The notes: generated from the letters alone by a model not told the origin. DNA of 64,000 nt from an uncultured Prevotella sp. (GCA_946612625.1 CAMOEW010000002.1:1-64000), one strand, 5' to 3'; positions 54,192 to 63,645 are shown, counted from the stretch's first letter. Numbers and translations: made by a program.

Positions 54192-54626
54192 ATGAAAAAA
54201 CTGACATTGTTTTTCATTATGCTTCTCGCGGCAGTAATGACGTTCGCACAGGAACACCACAAGAAATTCTCACCTGAGAAATTCCAAGCCGACCTTGAAA
54301 GCTATATTACCAAGGAGGCCGGATTGTCACCTCAACAGGCATCCGATTTCTTTCCTGTATATCGAGAGATGCAGACCAAGCAGCGCAAGGTATTTGACCG
54401 CATGCGCCAGATGGGTCGCATCAAGCCCTCGACAGACAAGGAATGTAAGGCGCAGATACGCCAGCATGACGACATGGATTTAGAGCTAAAGCAGATACAG
54501 CAGAGCTATCACAACCGTTTCTTTGGAATATTGCCGGCAAGTAAGGTATATGACGTTCTCAAGGCCGAAGACCGATTCTATCGCCAGTCATTCAAGGGAA
54601 TGCGCCAGCGCATGAATCGGAGATAG
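54192..54626 (+). CDS. Spy/CpxP-like periplasmic protein
   Basis: A 144-residue exported helical protein: signal peptide (ending MTFAQ), then long charged helices including SPEKFQADLESYITKEAGLS and QQASDFFPVYREMQTKQRKV, ending in RQSFKGMRQRMNRR. Resembles Spy/CpxP-type envelope chaperones that respond to misfolded proteins or metals. With the sigma and anti-sigma genes it forms a probable envelope-stress unit. Its 3' end overlaps that of nth by 35 bases on the opposite strand. Confidence 0.68.
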   Translation: MKKLTLFFIMLLAAVMTFAQEHHKKFSPEKFQADLESYITKEAGLSPQQASDFFPVYREMQTKQRKVFDRMRQMGRIKPSTDKECKAQIRQHDDMDLELKQIQQSYHNRFFGILPASKVYDVLKAEDRFYRQSFKGMRQRMNRR

Positions 54627-55227
54627 CACACTTTTCGCAGTGAGGCTTTCGTGCCGTGCATACATAACGGCCGTGAAGCAACAGCCAGTGATGAGCCCTG
54701 GGGATATCCTCCCCAGGGATATTTTTTATAAGGCACTGCTCTACTTTATAAGGCGTATCGTCGCTTTTTGATACAAGGCCTATACGATGGCTCACTCGGA
54801 ACACGTGCGTATCCACTGCCATCGTCTGCTTGCCAAATGCTATTGCCTGAACCACATTAGCAGTTTTACGGCCTACACCAGGCAGATCAAGCAGAGCATT
54901 CATGTCTGAAGGAACCTCACCGTCATGTTTCTCTACAATCTTTCGCGCCATCTCCACCAAATGCTTTGCCTTGGAATTAGGATAAGACACACTGCTGATA
55001 AGCGACAGCACATCTTCCAATTCTGCCTGCGCCATGCTACGAGCATCAGGGAAATGGCGAAACAACTCTGGTGAGACCATGTTTACGCGCTTGTCGGTAC
55101 ACTGTGCACTAAGCACCACTGCTACTAACAGCTGAAACACACTGCCATACTTCAGTTCACTCTCCACCACCGGCATTTCGCTGCGGAAATAATCCAGTAT
55201 CCTCGTATATCGTTCCTTTCGTGTCAT
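54592..55227 (-). CDS. nth: Endonuclease III
   Basis: A 211-residue base-excision repair glycosylase/AP lyase for oxidised pyrimidines. Catalytic Lys is in DLPGVGRKTANVV and Asp in AVDTHVFRVSHR; the [4Fe-4S] cysteines form the C-terminal CTARKPHCEKCAISDSC with the C-x6-C-x2-C-x5-C spacing. It overlaps the menA stop codon by one base and ends inside the convergent Spy-like gene. Confidence 0.95.
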   Translation of the reverse strand: MTRKERYTRILDYFRSEMPVVESELKYGSVFQLLVAVVLSAQCTDKRVNMVSPELFRHFPDARSMAQAELEDVLSLISSVSYPNSKAKHLVEMARKIVEKHDGEVPSDMNALLDLPGVGRKTANVVQAIAFGKQTMAVDTHVFRVSHRIGLVSKSDDTPYKVEQCLIKNIPGEDIPRAHHWLLLHGRYVCTARKPHCEKCAISDSCAGAFP

Positions 55228-56147
55228 TATATCAAAATTATGCCTAACGAGACAGCAATACCATATACTAAAATGTTACGAGCAGTTTCGCCAAGGCAGA
55301 TGTTGAGGGTGCGGCCGTGGTTGATATGTTTCATCTTAAGCCATGTGAATACGTGGAGGACGAGATATACCACAGGTAATAAGGCAGCTAACGGATGGGA
55401 ACCGTAAGGCCAGAAGGAAATTCCGCAGATGAATGCAGCAACTCCTACGGCAAGGTAAAGCCATTCAGAAGCTTGGGCTCCAATTATAACCACGAGAGTA
55501 TTCTTTCCGTCGCGGCTATCATTATCGCGGTCACGGTAGTTGTTCACGATGAGAAGTGCATCGATAACAAGTCCGCATGCAATAGAGGCGAAGAATACCT
55601 GCCACGTAACGGTATGCAACTCTATATAATAAGGTACACATACGGGGATGATACCGAAGAACACGAGTACGAGCACATCGCCCAGTCCTATATAGGAGAG
55701 TGTGGTGGTGTAGAGAAAGCAGAATACTACGCAGATCAATCCAACAAGAATCATCTCCAAACCTCCGTAAACCACCAATGGTAGTCCAATAATGCATGCG
55801 AGGATGGTTGTGAAAGCAATGGCATACTTCATTGATTCGGGCTTCACCCATCCTTGTGTACAGGCACGCAGCGGTCCGAGACGAGTTTCTGCATCGTCGT
55901 TGCCACGAACAAAATCAAAGAAGTCATTAATGAAATTAGCATCGATTTGCATCAGCAGTGCAAAGACAAGGCACAATATGGCAGGCAGCCATTTGAACGT
56001 ACCGGGAACGTAGAAAACCGAATCGGCATAAGCGAGCGACAAACCAATCATCACAGGTACAGCTGCACCGCTAAGTGTCTTTGGACGTGAGGCAAGCAAC
56101 CATGCATGGAGAGAGTCTTGGCGAACATCGGGAGACGTATTTTTCAT
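55227..56147 (-). CDS. menA: 1,4-dihydroxy-2-naphthoate polyprenyltransferase
   Basis: Inner-membrane UbiA-family prenyltransferase of 306 residues that attaches the polyprenyl tail in menaquinone synthesis. Two aspartate-rich sites are visible, NDFFDFVRGNDDAETRLG and NNYRDRDNDSRDGKNT, with about nine membrane segments. Its promoter is interleaved with that of the divergent HD gene. Menaquinone is the respiratory quinone of anaerobic Bacteroidales. Confidence 0.93.
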   Translation of the reverse strand: MKNTSPDVRQDSLHAWLLASRPKTLSGAAVPVMIGLSLAYADSVFYVPGTFKWLPAILCLVFALLMQIDANFINDFFDFVRGNDDAETRLGPLRACTQGWVKPESMKYAIAFTTILACIIGLPLVVYGGLEMILVGLICVVFCFLYTTTLSYIGLGDVLVLVFFGIIPVCVPYYIELHTVTWQVFFASIACGLVIDALLIVNNYRDRDNDSRDGKNTLVVIIGAQASEWLYLAVGVAAFICGISFWPYGSHPLAALLPVVYLVLHVFTWLKMKHINHGRTLNICLGETARNILVYGIAVSLGIILI

Positions 56148-56173
56148 TTTTCGTATCTTTTATCCAAATTTTC

Positions 56174-56204
56174 TTGCAAAAGTACACATAATTGCGTATA
56201 TTTG
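56174..56204 (+). promoter_or_regulatory. Promoter of the HD-domain gene
   Basis: TTG (56174-56176), 20 bases, TATATTTG (56197-56204). It lies within and overlaps the oppositely oriented menA promoter; the -7 box is directly next to the menA -33 box. Confidence 0.75.
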
Positions 56205-56208
56205 CAAA
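56177..56208 (-). promoter_or_regulatory. Promoter of menA-nth
   Basis: Minus-strand TTTG (56205-56208), 20 bases, TACTTTTG (56177-56184), 29 bases before the menA start. It shares almost all its bases with the opposite promoter. Confidence 0.75.
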
Positions 56209-56224
56209 AATATTCGTCATTTTT

Positions 56225-56896
56225 ATGATTAATAACATAGCAAGCCTCGATTTGGTTGAATTTATTGAGACAAAAATACTTCCACAGTATGCAGAGTTCG
56301 ACAGTGCACATAATATGGAACATGTTACGCGCGTGATTCGCAGTTCGATGGAACTGGCAAAGCGTACTGGAGCAGATATGAACATGGTCTATGCCGTTGC
56401 TGCATATCACGACTTGGGAATGAGCGGTCCGCGTGCCGTGCATCACATTACAGGTGGCAAAATTCTTGCTCAGGATGCACGGCTAAGAAGATGGTTCTCA
56501 CCTGAGCAAATCAGGATTATGAAAGAAGCAGTAGAGGATCACAGGGCATCAGCATCACGCGCACCGCGCAGCATCTACGGCAAGATTGTAGCTGAGGCCG
56601 ACAGGGACCTGGATTCCGAGATAGTATTCAGACGGACGTTACTCTTCGGTTTCGCCCATTATCCTGAACTCGACCGCGAAGGGCAGTGGAGACGGTTCAA
56701 AAGCCACATGGACGAAAAGTATTCAGTCAATGGATATATCCGATTGTGGATAGCAGGTTCGGAGAACGAGCAAAAACTGAAAACCCTTCGAAATATTATA
56801 GCCGACACTACGGAACTGCGTCGTATTTTCGATAGGATATACAACGATTTGAAAAACCAACTAATTGAAGAAGTTCCAAGAGATACCAAAGCGTAG
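56225..56896 (+). CDS. HD-domain hydrolase, unknown substrate
   Basis: A 223-residue cytoplasmic metal-dependent phosphohydrolase with HD motifs HNMEHVTRV and AAYHDLGMSG, then HHITGGKILAQDA and EAVEDHRAS supplying further ligands. Such proteins cut nucleotide phosphates or cyclic nucleotides. ATG at 56225 is preferred because the promoter lies upstream of it; the track start at 56192 is within the promoter. It ends overlapping the porin gene by 36 bases. Confidence 0.83.
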   Translation: MINNIASLDLVEFIETKILPQYAEFDSAHNMEHVTRVIRSSMELAKRTGADMNMVYAVAAYHDLGMSGPRAVHHITGGKILAQDARLRRWFSPEQIRIMKEAVEDHRASASRAPRSIYGKIVAEADRDLDSEIVFRRTLLFGFAHYPELDREGQWRRFKSHMDEKYSVNGYIRLWIAGSENEQKLKTLRNIIADTTELRRIFDRIYNDLKNQLIEEVPRDTKA

Positions 56897-59269
56897 CACG
56901 CGCGTGTTTGTGGGGTAGTTGGGAGTAAGAAAATACTCTTTGCTACCACCGGCATTAACATGACTCATCATCACAAAGAATCGTGCGTGCTTCAGGTGGA
57001 AATTGGCATAGACATTCACCCATGGGTAGCCACCTATTTTCTTGCGGGCACTCTCATTCTCCTGAATTGCAAATTGATTGAGCTGCGGAAGGAAGTCAGG
57101 CGCATAATACTTAGTAAAATACGTCATGTCGGCACCTAACTCTACCTTCAGTTGACCTACAATCCTGAATTTCAGAAACAGATTAGTCCATATATTTATC
57201 GCCGGCACAGGCAGTACATCCTCATGATTGGAGTGCTGGAAAGTTATTATATTCTCCCAGTTTAGAATGCCAAGGCGGAAGTCCTGCATCAGCTGTATGG
57301 TCATCAGATTGATATTGCCGCTTGCCTGATTGACGGCGGCTGTCAGATTGCTGCGTGGATAGTTACCCACGTTGTAGTCACAGTTCATCGTGAAATACGT
57401 GTATTTCTGAATCTCTTCGATAGCAACGCGCAGTGAGGTTCTGGTCTTACGATATCGGAACAGTCCTTCTATGCGCATACGAGTCTCCTTGCTCAGGTCG
57501 TTGTCCCACCAGAAGTGCTTACTGTGGTAGCTGCGGTAATAGAATGTTGGATTCAGACGGTAGAAGTATGCCTTGGCTGCGAGGGTTAGAGTGTCGCCCC
57601 AGAGTTTGAAGTTGAAATCGGTGTTGAAATCTATTTTCAACTGTCCGATGTCTTCACCCACGAGCCATGTTTCTGCCATAAGGTTATAGTGAAACGCTTT
57701 TCCAAGAGTTTTATTAATCTGTCCGCCTATGCTAATGCCATGCTCGGTAAATTTGCCGAGCGAAGCGGTAAAGTCAGGGTTTACGGTCGGCATCTTGAAT
57801 GAGCGGTATTCGTGGGTAGCGAAAATCTTTAACCCAGCCTTCATCCACTTGTTGAAGCCTTCGAGCAGCGCAATGCCCACAGTATTTTTCATCAAGAAAG
57901 TGCGGTCTTCATCGAAAATGTCATCGTTGTCAATAGGACGGTATGACAGCCCGTTGTAGTACTGGTTTTTATACAGACCTTCAGGGCTGACGTAAGCCTG
58001 ATATATACGGTCGTAGCTGTTTAGGTCAAAGGTGTGGATGAAGCTCGTCACAGGTACGTATTCATCTTTCATCGTAGCGTTGATGGAGTCCTGACGCCGT
58101 TCTTCAGCAAGTAGGCTGTCAAGCTTTTGCTGATTCTCTATGAGCACTCGTGTTGAGTCGGCACTGATTTCCTGTTTCTGATTCGCCACGGGTTCGTCGC
58201 CGGCAATGCGTGCGCCGCGTGGTCTGCCAGCTGGGGCAGTCTGCTCTTCATTGACATCTTTGCCACGACGACGGTAACCAGAACGTTTCTTATCGTCACT
58301 CTCATCCCCGTCTTCACGCTCTTCCTGTTTTTCGCGATTCTTTTTGTCCTTCATCGCTTCACGTGCAAACTGCCGTGCCTTGATTTCTGCGTCGGTCATC
58401 TTTACCTTGCGGTAGAAACCAAGGTTGTAGCGGTGGGTTAAGAAAAAGTGGGTGTTGTCGTCGCGGTTCCAGTTCTGGTTCAACACTGTCGGCAGCTCAT
58501 CTTCATTAATAGCATCGAAAGCCTCCGGATGGGTGATATACTCGTCGTTGGTGATACCACCGTTTTCGGTTGCCTTCTGATGATAATGGGCAAAAATGGC
58601 GTGCAAATTGTAGCGGTCGCCACGATAGGAACCATAGACGGTGGCTCCGAAATGTGACGTGCTCTGGCGCTGATAGTAGCCACGGGCATAGTGGTAGTCA
58701 AGGTCAAAGCCCATTCCAATACGCTTGCCAGCATTGATGGCAAACTTGCCTTGGATATGATCTTCACCATTCTGACTATCGCCACAGGTGTTGTATGTAA
58801 GGTTTGTCAAAGGAGACAGGGTATTGGTGAAATGTACCATGTCGGGGGTCTTCATGACAAAGCTGTAGGGTTGTGTGAAAATTTCCTGCTCCATCAGCGG
58901 ACGGTCGATGACGATACGGTTGATACGTGCAGAATAGTTGTTGCCGATGGTATTGTATTCTCCGTACATGCCCGAGTTGAACACAGTTTTCTGATATAGA
59001 TGGGGCATAGTGTCGATTTCTGCTTTTCGTATGTCACCAAACTTTCGGTCAATAGTCCATACATACATTCCCTTTGGAATCTCGCGGTTGCGCTTGGTGG
59101 TGTCGCGGTTGTGCTTGTTGAAGTTCTGGTTCTGGGCGGTCTGGTTGTTTTGTCCAGGATATTCCTCACGCTGCGATACATTTCCGAACTCGTCTATCTG
59201 GTTATAGACTTGCGGAAAAACTATTGTCGAGATGAATAAGAAGAGCAGGGTGGGGAGTAGTCGTTTCAT
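56861..59269 (-). CDS. Porin_10-family outer-membrane protein
   Basis: An 802-residue outer-membrane beta-barrel with a signal peptide (ending TIVFPQ). The barrel spans two parts, DLDYHYARGYYQRQS onward and from SYDRIYQAYVSPEG to the final RFGISWNFFN, whose terminal Phe is typical. In between is a charged low-complexity segment of about 90 residues (EKQEEREDGDESDDKKRSGY and following) likely to be an exposed loop. The family is Bacteroidetes specific. It is translationally coupled (4-base overlap) to the 78-residue protein gene upstream. Confidence 0.82.
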   Translation of the reverse strand: MKRLLPTLLFLFISTIVFPQVYNQIDEFGNVSQREEYPGQNNQTAQNQNFNKHNRDTTKRNREIPKGMYVWTIDRKFGDIRKAEIDTMPHLYQKTVFNSGMYGEYNTIGNNYSARINRIVIDRPLMEQEIFTQPYSFVMKTPDMVHFTNTLSPLTNLTYNTCGDSQNGEDHIQGKFAINAGKRIGMGFDLDYHYARGYYQRQSTSHFGATVYGSYRGDRYNLHAIFAHYHQKATENGGITNDEYITHPEAFDAINEDELPTVLNQNWNRDDNTHFFLTHRYNLGFYRKVKMTDAEIKARQFAREAMKDKKNREKQEEREDGDESDDKKRSGYRRRGKDVNEEQTAPAGRPRGARIAGDEPVANQKQEISADSTRVLIENQQKLDSLLAEERRQDSINATMKDEYVPVTSFIHTFDLNSYDRIYQAYVSPEGLYKNQYYNGLSYRPIDNDDIFDEDRTFLMKNTVGIALLEGFNKWMKAGLKIFATHEYRSFKMPTVNPDFTASLGKFTEHGISIGGQINKTLGKAFHYNLMAETWLVGEDIGQLKIDFNTDFNFKLWGDTLTLAAKAYFYRLNPTFYYRSYHSKHFWWDNDLSKETRMRIEGLFRYRKTRTSLRVAIEEIQKYTYFTMNCDYNVGNYPRSNLTAAVNQASGNINLMTIQLMQDFRLGILNWENIITFQHSNHEDVLPVPAINIWTNLFLKFRIVGQLKVELGADMTYFTKYYAPDFLPQLNQFAIQENESARKKIGGYPWVNVYANFHLKHARFFVMMSHVNAGGSKEYFLTPNYPTNTRVLRFGISWNFFN

Positions 59270-59502
59270 TTTATGGATTGTTTCATAAAACGTATTGTTG
59301 CCTCAGCAAACTTTATCGCCATGGCAATCAGTACAATGATAATGCCTCTGTAGGCGTCGCCAGAAAGATAGAAACAGACTCCGACAATGGCAATGAACAT
59401 AAATGCTATGTTAAGCACATTGCGTATTTTGAACATCAGGTCATGGCGCTGTGATTCATCCTCGCGGCGGTGATGACGCTGCAGATTGTATGGTTCGAGC
59501 AT
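59266..59502 (-). CDS. Small membrane protein, unknown function
   Basis: A 78-residue protein with a basic N-terminal region (HHRREDESQRHD) and two hydrophobic segments (VLNIAFMFIAIVGVCFYL and GIIIVLIAMAIKFAEATI). It lies between the DUF4468 gene and the porin gene and overlaps the porin start. Similar small two-span proteins accompany such porin genes in related genomes as I recall; function is unknown. Confidence 0.68.
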   Translation of the reverse strand: MLEPYNLQRHHRREDESQRHDLMFKIRNVLNIAFMFIAIVGVCFYLSGDAYRGIIIVLIAMAIKFAEATIRFMKQSIK

Positions 59503-59511
59503 CGGAAGCGA

Positions 59512-60144
59512 TTATTTAAAGAGAGCCTGAAGCTCACGGAAGATATAGTTCTTTCGGTCAACGGTCTTACGACGGAATTTACCGCTGATACGCGACAGTT
59601 TCTGACCGCTTTTGGTAAGTGCCTCCTTGTCGGTAATCCACTCCTCGGCACTCATCGTCTGGGGATTGCGCTCCTCTTCATAAAGATAGTGAATACGGCA
59701 CATCTGTACGTCGGCACTGCCGTCCTTGCAGTCGGCAATGATATTATAGTATAGGCGTGTGCGGTCGAGAGTCAGTGCTGAGTTCTTGAACACCAGCCAC
59801 TCCTGATATGTAGCACATACGGTATGCTTCTCCTTGTCGTCAACAAGGATTCGGCTCTGCTCAAACTGATTCTCCTCTTCGGTCATTTCCTGCAGAAACG
59901 CACTGATAGCATCCTGAATCTGGTTTGCACTCTTGCCTGGGGCATTGATGGTGGTGCTGAACACAACTCTGCCGTCAACCACAGGCACTGCTCCTGCAAG
60001 GTATTTCTCGTCAGGGTTCGGCTTAGCAGGCTTCCCTGGTTCTGATTTTGCCACCCTGCTCTCCTTAGGCATCTCCCATACATTTGCCTGTGCCATAACA
60101 AGCATCGGCAGACACATCATGACGAAAAAACAAATCTTTCTCAT
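59512..60144 (-). CDS. DUF4468 exported protein
   Basis: A 210-residue exported protein (signal ending MAQA) with the DUF4468 domain, about residues 55-170: VPVVDGRVVFSTTINAPGKS and YQEWLVFKNSALTLDRTRLY. The family, of TATA-box-like beta/alpha fold, is common in Bacteroidetes and its role is unknown. A -7-like TAACTTTG on the minus strand at 60186-60193 lies 42 bases upstream without a clear -33. First gene of the porin operon. Confidence 0.8.
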   Translation of the reverse strand: MRKICFFVMMCLPMLVMAQANVWEMPKESRVAKSEPGKPAKPNPDEKYLAGAVPVVDGRVVFSTTINAPGKSANQIQDAISAFLQEMTEEENQFEQSRILVDDKEKHTVCATYQEWLVFKNSALTLDRTRLYYNIIADCKDGSADVQMCRIHYLYEEERNPQTMSAEEWITDKEALTKSGQKLSRISGKFRRKTVDRKNYIFRELQALFK

Positions 60145-60251
60145 TGTCGTTATCTTATTTTTGTTGTTTTACACTTTTCAGAATGCAAAGTTACAAAGAA
60201 TAAGATAAACGACCTAATATTTTATCATTTTTTAGTTTTTGTCGAAGAATG

Positions 60252-62285
60252 TTATTCGAGCATGTTCTTCAGCCTGATTATTTCGTCGCGATATTGAGCA
60301 GCCTGCATGAAGTCGAGGCACTTGGCGGCTTCCTTCATCAGCTTGGTGGTGTTGTCGATGCTCTTTCGCAGCTGCTCTGGTGTCATACGTTCAATAATCG
60401 GGTCGGCAGCGAATGCACCTTCAACGGGCCCTGCATAAACCATTGCCTGTGTTTTGGCGCGTTCTTCTTCCTCACCGTTGAATGTCTCGATTCTTAGTGT
60501 GCTCTGACGTAGATTTTTCTGAATTTGCTTCGGAGTAATATGGTGTTCCTCATTATAACTAAGCTGTTTTGTTCGGCGACGTTCGGTTTCGTCAATAGTC
60601 TGTTGCATACTTGCAGTGATAGTGTCGGCGTACATGATAACCATACCGTTGACATTTCTTGCAGCACGACCGGCAGTCTGGGTAAGACTGCGATGACTGC
60701 GCAGGAATCCTTCTTTGTCGGCATCGAGAATGGCAACAAGCGACACTTCCGGCAGGTCGAGACCTTCGCGCAGCAGGTTTACTCCCACGAGCACGTCATA
60801 AACACCATGCCTCAGGTCGTCGAGAATTTTTATGCGGTCGAGGGTTGCCACGTCGCTGTGAATGTATGCTGTACGTATGTCGTGATTAAGTAGATATTCC
60901 GACAGCTCTTCGGCCATGCGCTTGGTAAGCGTCGTTACAAGCACGCGTTCGCCATGCTCTTTTCTTATCTCGATCTCGTTCATAAGGTCGTCAATCTGGT
61001 TTTCGCTCGGACGCACTACAATCTCAGGGTCGAGAAGTCCAGTGGGGCGGATTACCTGCTCCACAACAATACCTTCCGACTCCTGAAGCTCATAGTCGGC
61101 AGGAGTAGCCGACACATAAATCACCTGATTCACCATGCTTCTAAACTCATCGAACGTAAGCGGCCGGTTGTCAAAAGCTGCCGGTAGCCTAAAGCCATAT
61201 TCCACGAGATTTGTCTTGCGGGAACGGTCGCCACCGTACATTGCACCGATTTGCGGAATGCTCACGTGGCTTTCATCCACTACCAGCAAATAGTCATCGG
61301 GAAAGAAGTCGAGCAGGCAGTATGGACGCTCGCCTGGTTGCCGCCCATCGAAATAGCGCGAATAGTTCTCTATGCCCGAGCAGTGACCCAGTTCCTTTAT
61401 CATCTCCATGTCGTACTCCACACGTTCCTTTATTCTCTGTGCCTTGATGCTATCACCCATTTCGTTGAAATAGTCCACCTGTTTCACGAGGTCGTCCTGT
61501 ATGTTACGTATCGCGATGTTGGTCTGTTCCTGAGTGGTCATGAAAAGATTGGCTGGATATAGGTTGTATTCCTGGTACGACGACAATCGATTCATCGTAG
61601 TGCTGTCAAGCTCTTCGATGGCGTCTATCTCGTCGTCCCAAAACGTTATTCGCAGCACCTGTTCGTTGTATGCCATTGCCACATCGACAGTGTCGCCCTT
61701 GACGCGGAAATTGCCACGCTTCAGCTCTATATCGTTCCTGACATATAATGATGTGACAAGTTTTCTTAACAGAGCGTTGCGCTCAATCTTCTGCCCCACA
61801 CGCATTGTGATGACATTCTCCGTCAGAGCCACAGGACTGCCCATACCGTAGATGCAGCTAACTGATGATACAACGACCACATCCTTACGTCCTGACAATA
61901 AAGATGATACCGCACGTAATCGCAGGCGGTCAATCTCTTCGTTTATTGCAAGGTCTTTTTCAATATATGTATCGGTAGTGGGAAGGTAAGCTTCTGGCTG
62001 ATAGTAGTCATAATAGCTTACATAATATTCCACGGCATTATCTGGAAAGAATCCTCTCATTTCCTCATACAACTGTGCCGCAAGTGTCTTATTGTGGCTG
62101 AGGATAAGTGTGGGACGGTTGATGTTTGCAATCACATTGGCCACAGTAAACGTCTTTCCCGACCCGGTAACTCCGAGAAGCACCTGAGCCTTGTCGCCGT
62201 TTTTAATACCTTCAGTCAGTTGAGCAATGGCTTCAGGCTGGTCGCCAGTGGGTTTGTATTGTGATGTAAGCTTGAATTTACTCAT
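60252..62285 (-). CDS. uvrB: UvrABC system protein B
   Basis: A 677-residue nucleotide-excision repair helicase subunit. Walker A is in LLGVTGSGKTFTVANVI, DEAD-like box in VVDESHVSIPQ, the beta-hairpin damage probe in YYDYYQPEAYLP, and the helicase motif VI region in QTAGRAARNVNG. A C-terminal UVR motif (DFMQAAQYRDEIIRLKNM) interacts with UvrC. Start is ATG at 62285 (MSKFKLTSQY), not the track start 13 codons earlier. It forms a single transcription unit. Confidence 0.97.
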   Translation of the reverse strand: MSKFKLTSQYKPTGDQPEAIAQLTEGIKNGDKAQVLLGVTGSGKTFTVANVIANINRPTLILSHNKTLAAQLYEEMRGFFPDNAVEYYVSYYDYYQPEAYLPTTDTYIEKDLAINEEIDRLRLRAVSSLLSGRKDVVVVSSVSCIYGMGSPVALTENVITMRVGQKIERNALLRKLVTSLYVRNDIELKRGNFRVKGDTVDVAMAYNEQVLRITFWDDEIDAIEELDSTTMNRLSSYQEYNLYPANLFMTTQEQTNIAIRNIQDDLVKQVDYFNEMGDSIKAQRIKERVEYDMEMIKELGHCSGIENYSRYFDGRQPGERPYCLLDFFPDDYLLVVDESHVSIPQIGAMYGGDRSRKTNLVEYGFRLPAAFDNRPLTFDEFRSMVNQVIYVSATPADYELQESEGIVVEQVIRPTGLLDPEIVVRPSENQIDDLMNEIEIRKEHGERVLVTTLTKRMAEELSEYLLNHDIRTAYIHSDVATLDRIKILDDLRHGVYDVLVGVNLLREGLDLPEVSLVAILDADKEGFLRSHRSLTQTAGRAARNVNGMVIMYADTITASMQQTIDETERRRTKQLSYNEEHHITPKQIQKNLRQSTLRIETFNGEEEERAKTQAMVYAGPVEGAFAADPIIERMTPEQLRKSIDNTTKLMKEAAKCLDFMQAAQYRDEIIRLKNMLE

Positions 62286-62374
62286 AAAAAGTTGTTTTTG
62301 GGACTGCAAAATTAATAAAATCATCGTAATAAACGTTATAAACGATTTTATTTTTCATAAAAATCGGTAAATAC

Positions 62375-62405
62375 TTTGTCTTTCCAGATAAAATGAGTAA
62401 TTTTG
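62375..62405 (+). promoter_or_regulatory. Promoter of bamD-rpoZ-like operon
   Basis: TTTG (62375-62378), 19 bases, TAATTTTG (62398-62405); bamD ATG at 62434. Confidence 0.75.
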
Positions 62406-62433
62406 CAAGCTGAAAAAGAATTAGGAAGAATTA

Positions 62434-63258
62434 ATGAAGAAAAAAATATTCTTTTATTTGTGTTTCCCTGTTTTTCTGAGCAGTTGCTCGGGAGAGTTTA
62501 ACAAGGTTTACAAGTCAACCGACAAAGCATATAAGTACGAGTATGCCAAAGAATGTTTCGCAAAGGGAAAATTTGACAACAGCATCGCTCTTCTTCAAGA
62601 CATAGTAACTTATTTCAAAGGAACCGACAATGCCCAGGAGAGTCTGTATCTGTTGGGAATGGCACAGTTCAGCAACCGTGATTACGAGAGTGCGTCGGAA
62701 ACATTCCGTAAGTATTACTCTACTTATCCCAAGAGCGACCTTGCCGAGAATGCATCGTTCTATATAGGAGAGTCGCTTTTCATGAGTGTTCCAGAACCAC
62801 GTCTTGACCAGACGCTCACTATCAGTGCCATGAATGCTTATCAGCAGTTCATGGACAATTTTCCGGAATCGAAGCTGAGGAAGGCAGCCGAAGACAAATT
62901 GTTCAAGTTGCAAGACAATCTTGTAGAGAAAGAGTATCTCTCGGCCAAGCTCTACTACGACCTCGGCGGCTATTTTCTAAACTGCACCACCGGAGGTTCC
63001 AACTACGAGGCTTGCATAATTACGTCGCAGAATGCCTTGAAGGAATATCCTTATTCCGACAAGCGCGAGCTTTTTTCGCTGCTCATTATGAAGAGCAAAT
63101 TCGAACTTGCCCGCCAGAGTGTGGAAGCAAAGCGTGAAGACCGTTACCGCGATGCTGAAGACGAATGCTACGGCTTCATCAACGAATATCCAGACTCAAA
63201 GGACGTCGAGCTTGCACATAAATATATTGAGCGTTGCAAGAAGGAACTGAGAAACTGA
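62434..63258 (+). CDS. bamD: BamD outer-membrane assembly lipoprotein
   Basis: A 274-residue lipoprotein (lipobox LSSC) made of TPR helices: YEYAKECFAKGKFDNSIALL, ESLYLLGMAQFSNRDYESAS and AENASFYIGESLFM are typical BamD repeats. It belongs to the BAM complex that inserts beta-barrel proteins, such as the porin, BtuB and TamL of this window. It leads an operon with the omega-like subunit and DUF4293. Confidence 0.92.
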   Translation: MKKKIFFYLCFPVFLSSCSGEFNKVYKSTDKAYKYEYAKECFAKGKFDNSIALLQDIVTYFKGTDNAQESLYLLGMAQFSNRDYESASETFRKYYSTYPKSDLAENASFYIGESLFMSVPEPRLDQTLTISAMNAYQQFMDNFPESKLRKAAEDKLFKLQDNLVEKEYLSAKLYYDLGGYFLNCTTGGSNYEACIITSQNALKEYPYSDKRELFSLLIMKSKFELARQSVEAKREDRYRDAEDECYGFINEYPDSKDVELAHKYIERCKKELRN

Positions 63259-63300
63259 CAGGAAGCAATATCAAGTAAACAGATAAACAATCAAAATAGT

Positions 63301-63645
63301 ATGGATTACAAAAAGTCAAAATCGCCGGTAAACACCGTGACTCGTAACATTATGGATCTTGCCAAGGATACTGGTAATATCTATGAAAGTGTGGCAATCA
63401 TTTCAAAGCGTGCCAACCAAATCTCCGTTCAGATTAAGGAAGACCTGAGCAAGAAGCTTCAAGAGTTCGCCTCATACAACGACACTGTTGACGAGGTGTT
63501 CGAGAACCGTGAGCAGATAGAAATTTCTCGTTATTATGAGAAACTTCCGAAACCATCTCTTCTTGCTACCCAAGAGTTTATAGAAGATAAAATCTACTGG
63601 CGCGACCCTTCTCTTGAGTCGCGTGAAGAAAATGCAGAGGCATGA
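63301..63645 (+). CDS. rpoZ: RNA polymerase omega/Rpb6-like subunit
   Basis: A 114-residue protein of the Rpb6/omega family in Bacteroidetes. The signature region is TGNIYESVAIISKRANQIS, which in omega subunits is the segment clamping the beta-prime C terminus, followed by a charged tail typical of this phylum (EIEISRYYEKLPKPSLLATQ region). It is placed after bamD and before the DUF4293 gene, as in other Bacteroidales. Confidence 0.85.
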   Translation: MDYKKSKSPVNTVTRNIMDLAKDTGNIYESVAIISKRANQISVQIKEDLSKKLQEFASYNDTVDEVFENREQIEISRYYEKLPKPSLLATQEFIEDKIYWRDPSLESREENAEA

